This document shows, piece by piece, positions 57,578 through 64,000 of a stretch of 64,000 bases of DNA. Origin of the DNA: Rhynchonema sp. JSB1_4 (Eukaryota; Nematoda; Chromadorea; Monhysterida; Xyalidae). Numbering within the stretch: position 1 is the first letter of the stretch; every line of letters starts with the position of its first letter. The notes below the pieces were generated by a model. That model made no database searches. It was not told where the DNA came from and worked only from the letters and a program-made list of their open reading frames with translations. Location of the stretch: positions 1 to 64,000 of the forward strand of contig JASAMV010005742.1 in assembly GCA_030248065.1 (NCBI GenBank). Reading direction: 5' to 3'. Both the position numbers and the translations under genes were made by a program.

Positions 57578-59316
57578 TTACAACTCCCAGATCATTTCGA
57601 ACGCGCGCGTGATTCCGACGTCGTTGTAGTTGAACGACAGGAAACCTGAAAATAACTTGAGGTTAAAATTCCCATAGTTCCAACACGGACACTGTTAAGG
57701 TCTGTACTCTTTGAAGCGACGTTGTCGGGCCGGACCCCACCGTTTTCTGTCTCCAGTGTATACATACACTTTACCTAAGTTGAGGTCAAACTGCAAATGC
57801 GGGACGAAAACAGCAAACTATCCACGATTGTTACACCATAAAGAGTATCACCATCGGGAGGGTAGACCGCAGTGTTGAAGTTGGTCCGGGTGGTAGACAG
57901 TGATGTGGTTGGTCCGAGCAAGAAAGCTACTGTAGCCAGCTGGAGGGGCCCGGCGCAAGCTGGCCAGCCGAGTACCCCGATTTAGGGCATATTGGTCCAG
58001 AAGTCAAAAACAGGGGTACAAAAATTGGTCGAAATTATGCTAAAATAAGCATCAAAATTCGTTATTCTGTGCATGTGAGAGAAATTTGAACGAATTTGAC
58101 CAGTTTGGCCCATAAAATTGTCATTTTGAGACTAAACTCAACACTTTTTTGACTTGATGACCGAGACCGGAGCAAGAAAGCTAGCTAGCCAGTTTGGGGG
58201 GGGGGGGGGGGTTCGGGAGCAAGAAAGCTACCTAGCAGTTGGGGATATTACCCAACTCATTCCCCCCAACTGCATCACTGGTGACAGACATAGATAGCTG
58301 GCCGGGGATTTGGAAGGTATTGTCCTCCCGAGTTAAAAAATAGGGGTACGCAAATACGTGGAAATTACGCCTGGAGAAGGGAATTTTCTGCATATCAAAA
58401 CCATGAGAAAATTGGCAATAAAATCAACACATTTTGGTTGATGACCGGACATTGTAGATCTAGCCAGCTGAGTTTGAGCGGCATAGATTATTTTCGGTGG
58501 ACACACATGGATTGCTGACCCATAGGTCTGGGGGAGGGGGGGGGTGTAACCCCATCCCGCAGTTGCACTACTGGTAAACCGAATAATAATCAGATAAACC
58601 ACCAACCGGCAAACATGAGCGCCGAGAACACATAGAGCGCGTAATGTGCGGCTTTGGCCAACGTTTCACCGATCACAAACGGCCGGGCGTAGTCGCTCAC
58701 GATGCCGTGCAGACTCCTGCAATCGGACGATGGAAAGTCTGGTGCGCCGACATTTTCATGGTTTTTGTTGACCTTTTGGATGTGCAGCTGTGCTTGCTCC
58801 GCCCATCTGATACGCATTCTGTAACACAAGGTAGACACGAAAAACACGCGCCCCACACTGGGCACGCAGCGATGCCGGCGGGTGCTTCCTCAAGTGATGT
58901 CGGTTTTTTGCTGACAACCATAACCACAACCAACAACCCCCCCACCCTGGTATCCGAGATTTTTCATTTTGGACATCCGGTATCTGAAAATTTTGGACTT
59001 TGGGTATTCGGTATCCTGACTTTTTGATTTCCCAAAGACAACACTGGTCGGTACCTTTTCCCCGGGCTCTCCAACACGACACCAACGAACGCTTTGAATT
59101 TCGAACACATATCAAACTCATTCAGCACACCGAACACAAGTTTTCAGAACCGCCCCGGAACTGAAACGCACCAATGAATATGCATGCCCAGAGCGATCGC
59201 CAACGCAAAGTCAATGACGGGCCCGTGCCAGAAGAAGGCCATCGGAAACAGCGGTGTCATGCCGGCCGCCCAGAAGCGCTCGATTTTAAACGTGTTGCTG
59301 TGGTTCGGGGGCAGGG
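57578..59316 (-). CDS. SDHD: succinate dehydrogenase membrane subunit D (CybS), 5' part missing
   Basis: SDHD anchors complex II in the inner mitochondrial membrane and helps bind heme b and ubiquinone. Three exons join in frame on the - strand: 59316-59172, 58716-58607, 57645-57578. They encode the family core: ERFWAAGMTPLFP, a helix with ALAIALGMHIHW (the conserved heme-side His), SLHGIVSDYAR (the conserved Asp-Tyr near the quinone site), YALYVFSALMFAG and the C-terminal FNYNDVGITRAF...WEL, closely parallel to animal SDHD ends. Splice phases 2 and 1 match. The mitochondrial presequence exon is not found upstream, where transposon mosaic begins; it may lie beyond 64 kb. The last intron is filled by an hAT-like element (57898-58280). 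A broken copy of the 59316-59172 exon is at 62094-62231. Confidence 0.88.
57898..58280. mobile_element. hAT-like MITE in SDHD intron
   Basis: Ends CAGTGATGTGGTTGG and CCAACTGCATCACTG; flanks GTGGTAGA and GTGACAGA (6 of 8). Inside are GAGCAAGAAAGCTAGCTAGC boxes shared with 1670-1960. Confidence 0.65.
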
Positions 59317-59569
59317 CTGTAATTGGGCACAGTGGGTGTCATGTATTCATTCATTCATATTCAATCATTCCGGTGTGATATACTTGTAGGCCGGAAAAAG
59401 CCGAAACAAACGTTTAAACGCCGGGCGGCGACCTACCTACTGTACCAGCAATGGAGCGTCAACCTACCTACCTACTGTACCTAGGGGGCCTCCCCCCACC
59501 GGATCTCCCCCCCCCCCCCAACTACACCCAGTGCTGTGACTGGGGGAGGGGGTCCCCCATCAATGGTAC

Positions 59570-59915
59570 CAGTGTAGATCCTGGGGGGTCCCCTCGGGTA
59601 CGTCTGCTCCACCTCCATGGTACGCCTGCCCCATTGTTCCCCCTCCGGGTACGTCTGCTCCCCCATGTTTTGCCTAAAGTAGGCAAATTTAGGCCTAAAA
59701 TAGGCACTTTTAGGCATAAAATGAGTGATTTTTAGGTCGATGTTGTCAAAACTCGCCAAAATACCCTTTTTATTGAGATTTTTTCCAAAAAGGGGCAAAA
59801 TGGGTCAAACTTTCGACCTCAAAAAATGACTTTTCTCCAAATTTGGGTCCTCCCCCTTACCCTCCGAAAAAAAGGGGGTACCGCCTGTTCCCCCTCCGGA
59901 CCAGGAACTACACTG
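59570..59915. mobile_element. 346-bp hAT-like MITE, reference copy of the commonest module
   Basis: Ends CAGTGTAGATCCTGG and CCAGGAACTACACTG with perfect duplication AATGGTAC (59562-59569, 59916-59923). Confidence 0.88.
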
Positions 59916-62093
59916 AATGGTACCCTACCCGCCCCGGCCTGCCCCATTGTTCCCCCTCCGGGTACGTCTGCTCCCCCATGTTTTGCCTAAAGTAGGCAAA
60001 TTTAGGCCTAAAATAGGCACTTTTAGGCATAAAATGAGTGATTTTTAGGTCGATGTTGTCAAAACTCGCCAAAATACCCATTTTATAGGAATTTTTTCCA
60101 AAAAGGGCAAAATGGGTCAAACTTTCGACCTAAAAAAATGACTTTTCTCCAATTTCGGGTCCTCCTCCCCTTACCCTCCGAAAAAAAGGGGGGTACCGCC
60201 TGTTTGGCTGGGGGGGGGGGTCCCCCTCCGGACCAGGAACTACACTGAATGGTACCCTACCCGCCCCGGCCTGGTACGCTACCCCCCTACCCGCCCCGCT
60301 CTGATCTGCCCTGTCCCCCTACCCGCCCCGCCCTGGTACCCTACCCGCCCCGATTTTTACCCCCAAAATGCCCATTTTTCGGTCAAAAAAATGACCAAAT
60401 TTCAACCGAAAACCCTAAAAAGTGCAAAAAATCTCGCGCTGCGCGCGATATATGCACTTTTTGGTACATGAAAACAGGCAGCACGAAGAACATGTTTACC
60501 GTACGCCTACCCGCCCCGAAAAATCTTCCCCCCTCCCCCCCCCAAACCGGATTTCCCCCCCCCCCCCCAAGATCCCAGGTACCCTACCCCCCTACCCGCC
60601 CCGATTTTTTCCACCTATGTACCCTACCCGCCCCGCAAAAGTAGCCACAGCACTGCCCATGCCCATAGTAGTGGCTGGGGGGTGGGGGTTGGAGGGGTTA
60701 CCCCCTCTCAGCAGTGGTGTCGTTGGGGGGGGGGGTTGGGGGGGGTTACCCCCCTGGTATGGGGTATGGGAAATCGGCCGGGGGTATGGGGTATGGGAAA
60801 TTTTTCACTTTGGGGAACAAGCACCCCTAAGAAATGACTTTTTGACCCCGAGAAGTACCAAAATTGGCCATTTTTCGTCCATAAATGTCAAAAATCGCTT
60901 ACTCACAAGAAAACTCTGTTTTAAGCACTTTTTAGACCAATTTTGGCACTTTTTGGGGAGAAGATTTTTGGGGTCATTTTTTCAAACCCCCACCCTCGAG
61001 TCTGGGAAATTTTTGAGTTTTGGAAAACCCCCCCCCCCCCCTGGTATGGGAAATTTTTGATTTTTGGGGGTATGTATGGGAAATTTCCCGAAAATTGGGC
61101 TGGGTAGGGGGGGGGTGCCAGGGCGGGGCGGGGATGCGCGGGGGGGTGGGGTCCGGAGCGGGGCGGGGTGGGGGTAGCGTACCAGGCCGGGGCGGGTAGG
61201 GTCCCGTTCAGTGTAGTTCCCTGGTCCGGAGGGGGAACGGCGGTACCCTTTTTTGGGAGGGTAAGGGGAGGACCCAAATTGCAGGAAAAAGTCCATTTTT
61301 GAGGTCGAAAGTTTGACCCATTTTTGCCCCTTTTTGGAAAAAATCTCAATAAAAAGGGTATTTTGGCGAGTTTTGAGCAACATCGACCTAAAAAATCACT
61401 CATTTATGCCTAAAAAGTGTATTTAGGCCTAAATTTGTCTTGTAGGCGAAACGTGGGGGAGCGGACGTACCCGGAGGGACGATGGGGCAGGCCGGGGCGG
61501 GTAGGGTACCCATAATATAGTTCCTGGTCCGGAGGGGGAACAGGCGGTACCCCCCCTTTTTCGGAGGTAGAGGGGAGGACCCAATTTGGAGAAAAGTCAT
61601 TTTTTTGAGGTCAAAAGTTTGACCCATTTTGCCCTTTTGGAAAAAATCTCAATAAAAAAGGATTGCTTTTTGGCGAGTTTTTGACAACATCGAGCCTAAA
61701 AATCACTCATTTTATGCCTAAAAGTGCCTATTTTAAGCCTAGATTACCTCTTTAGGCAAAACATGAGACAGACGTACCCGGAGGCGAGATGGGGCAGGCG
61801 TACCATGGAGGTGGAGCGGACGTACCCGAGGGACCCCAGGGTGTACAGCTGGTACCATTGATGGGGACCCCTCCCGGTGGCCACACTAGATCGTAGTTGG
61901 GGGGCCCGGTGGGGGGAGGCCCCTGCGGCTACAGTAGGTAGGTAGGTTGACGCTCATTGCTCAAGGTACAGTCACAGGTCGCCGCCCCGGCTTTGACGTT
62001 TGTTCACTTTTTCGGCCTACGAGTATGCACACCGGATGATTGAATATGAATGAATGAATACATGACACCCACTGTGCCGAATTGCACCTACCC

Positions 62094-62231
62094 CCGAACC
62101 GCGGCGACGCGTTTAAATCGAGCGCCTTGGGCGGCCGGCGTGACGCCCACTGTGCAATGGCCTTCTTCTGGCACGGGCCCGTCAGTTGAGCTTGAGTTGG
62201 GTCGTATTAGCAGTGCATATTCATTGGTGTG
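62094..62231 (+). pseudogene. broken inverted copy of an SDHD exon
   Basis: Matches the SDHD exon 59316-59172 in opposite orientation: CGCGTTTAAATCGAGCGCC, GGCGGCCGGC, GGCCTTCTTCTGGCACGGGC and GCATATTCATTGGTG are preserved. A base is lost in the KIERF codons and GTCAGTTGAG introduces a stop, with the following codons scrambled. It was carried within the inverted duplication of this flank. Confidence 0.8.
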
Positions 62232-64000
62232 AGGTGATGTACTTGTAGGCCGGAAAAAGCCGAAACAAACGTTTAAACGCCGGGCGGCGACCTACCTACT
62301 GTACCAGCAATGGAGCGTCAACCTACCTACCTACTGTACCTAGGGGGCCTCCCCCCACCGATCTACCCCCCCCCCCCCCAACTACACCCAGTGCTGTGAC
62401 TGGGGGAGGGGGGTCCATCGATGGTCACATTGTAGATCCTGGGGGGTCCCCTCGGGTACGTCTGCTCCCACCTCCATGGTACGCCTGCCCCATTGTTCCC
62501 CTCCGGGTACGTCTGCTCCCCCATGTTTTGCCTAAAGTAGGCAAATTTAGGCCTAAAATAGGCACTTTTAGGCATAAATGAGTGATTTTTAGGTCGATGT
62601 TGTCAAAACTCGCCAAAATACCCTTTTTATTGAGATTTTTTCCAAAAAGGGGCAAAATGGGTCAAACTTTCGACCTCAAAAAAATGACTTTTCTCCAAAT
62701 TTGGGTCCTCCCCCTTACCCTCCGGAGAAAAGGACTCTCCGCCCTGTTCCCCCTCCGGACCAGGAACTACACTGAATGGTACCCTACCCCGCCCCGGCCT
62801 GCCCCATTGTTCCCCCTCCGGGTACGTCTGCTCCCCCCATGTTTTGCCTCAAAGTAGGCAAATTTAGGCCTAAAATAGGCACTTTTAGGCATAAAATGAG
62901 TGATTTTTAGGTCGATGTTGTCAAAACTCGCCGAATATACCCCTTTTTATTGAGATTTTTTTCCTAAAAAGGGGCAAAAATGGGTCAAACTTTCGACCTC
63001 AAAAATGACTTTTCTCCAAATTTGGGTCCTCCCCCTTACCCTCCGAAAAAAAGGGGGTACCGCCTGTTCCCCCTCCGGACCAGGAACTACACTGAATGGT
63101 ACCCTACCCGCCCCGGCCTGGTACGCTACCCCCTACCCGCCCCGCTCTGGTACCCTACCCCCCTACCCGCCCCGCCCTGGTACCCTACCCCAGCCCAATT
63201 TTCGGGAAATTTCCCAATACATACCCCCAAAAATCAAAAATTTCCCACAAATTACAGGGGGGGCGGGGGTTTCCAAAACCTCAAAAATTTCCCATACCCG
63301 AGGGTGGGGGTTTTGAAAAAAATGACCCCAAAAATCTTCTAAAAGTGCCAAAATTGGTCTAAAAAGTGCTTAAAACAGAGTTTTCTTGCGGTCGTAAGCG
63401 ATTTTTGACATTTTTGAAAACGAAAAATGGCCAATTTTGGTACTTCTCGGGGTCAAAAAGTCATTTCTTAGGGGTGCTTGTTCCAAAAGTCTGGAAGCCC
63501 CCATAGCCATACCCCCGGCCGATTTCCCATACCCCATACCAGGGGGTGACCCCCCAACCCCCCCCCCCCAACGACACCACTGCTGAGGGGGGTAACCCCT
63601 CCAACCCCCACCCCCAGCCACTACTATGGGCGTGGGCAGTGCTGTGGCTACTTTTGCGGGGCGGGTCAGGGTACATCAGTGGAAAAAATCGGGGCGGGTA
63701 GGGGGGTAGTGCTACCTGGGATTTGGGGGGGGGGAAATCCGGTTGTGGGGGGGGGGAGGGGGGAAGATTTTTCGGGGCGGGTAGGCGTAGGGTACAACAC
63801 ATGTTTTTTCGGCTGCCTGTTTTTATGTGCCAAAAAGTGCATATATCGCGCGCAGCGCGAGATTTTTTGCACTTTTTTAGGGTTTTTCAGTCGAAATTTG
63901 GTCATTTTTTTTTTGACCGAAAAATGGGGCATTTTGGGGGTAAAAATCGGGGCGGGTAGGGTACCAGGGCGGGGCGGGTAGGGGGGTAGGGTCCCAGAGC

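Larger units (their letters stand above)
59383..63981. repeat. right-flank mosaic with chained inverted duplications
   Basis: 61100-62232 is largely the reverse complement of 59172-60300, 62225-63200 is a direct copy of 59383-60300, and 63180-63980 is the reverse complement of 60360-61100. Units include the GGCCTAAAATAGG hAT module (59570, about 59935, 61200-, 61500-, 62430-, 62800-), ACCCTACCCGCCCCG repeats, a CAGTGGTGTCGTTGGGG module and GCGC hairpins (60432, 63847). ORFs here are Pro/Gly-rich artefacts. Confidence 0.75.

Noticed and set aside
60249..61060. Proline-rich ORFs in the right flank
   Set aside because: Generated by ACCCTACCCGCCCCG repeats and repeated again in the inverted copies.

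Overview
The window is animal nuclear DNA, most likely from a repeat-rich invertebrate. All recognisable genes have GT-AG introns, many only about 60 to 75 bp long, and encode animal proteins: a TIMP, an OTUD7/Cezanne-type deubiquitinase, a gamma-butyrobetaine dioxygenase-like enzyme, a retinol-dehydrogenase-like short-chain dehydrogenase and the succinate dehydrogenase subunit SDHD. I cannot name the species. No bacterial operons, viral genes or CRISPR arrays were seen. Exons and joins were read by eye from frames, splice signals and family motifs.

Layout. 1-13,750 and 57,890-64,000 are dense mosaics of short non-autonomous DNA transposons, mostly hAT-like (CAGNG termini, 8-bp target duplications), nested in each other and in both orientations, with G/C homopolymer runs and a palindromic hexamer microsatellite (6,018-7,003). 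A LINE reverse-transcriptase tail lies at 8,089-8,563. The core (14-57 kb) holds the genes. On the + strand are a four-exon TIMP (18,146-20,589) and a tandem pair encoding a type I membrane protein, the first copy decayed (25,155-28,375) and the second intact (28,818-30,907). On the - strand are the BBOX-like gene (39,304-41,765, last exon not found), OTUD7-like (43,592-48,890), the SDR (52,162-56,752) and SDHD (57,578-59,316, 5' end missing). Foldback elements and hAT MITEs with clear target duplications fill introns and spacers.

The genes do not form a shared pathway; this is an ordinary metazoan neighbourhood invaded by transposons. Several insertions touch splice signals. One 726-bp hAT MITE sits on the donor site after BBOX exon 4 and leaves a GC donor; a TTA-flanked foldback sits 4 nt into TIMP intron 3.

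Three signals stand out. (1) The octamer TGAAACAT/ATGTTTCA occurs about 35 times between 14.7 and 56.4 kb, in unrelated exons, in several reading frames and in many transposons, but I did not see it in the flanking mosaics. (2) The SDR gene has two homologous copies of one exon separated by only 30 bp, with phases that force mutually exclusive use. (3) A palindromic GCGC hairpin recurs in otherwise different hAT-like elements.
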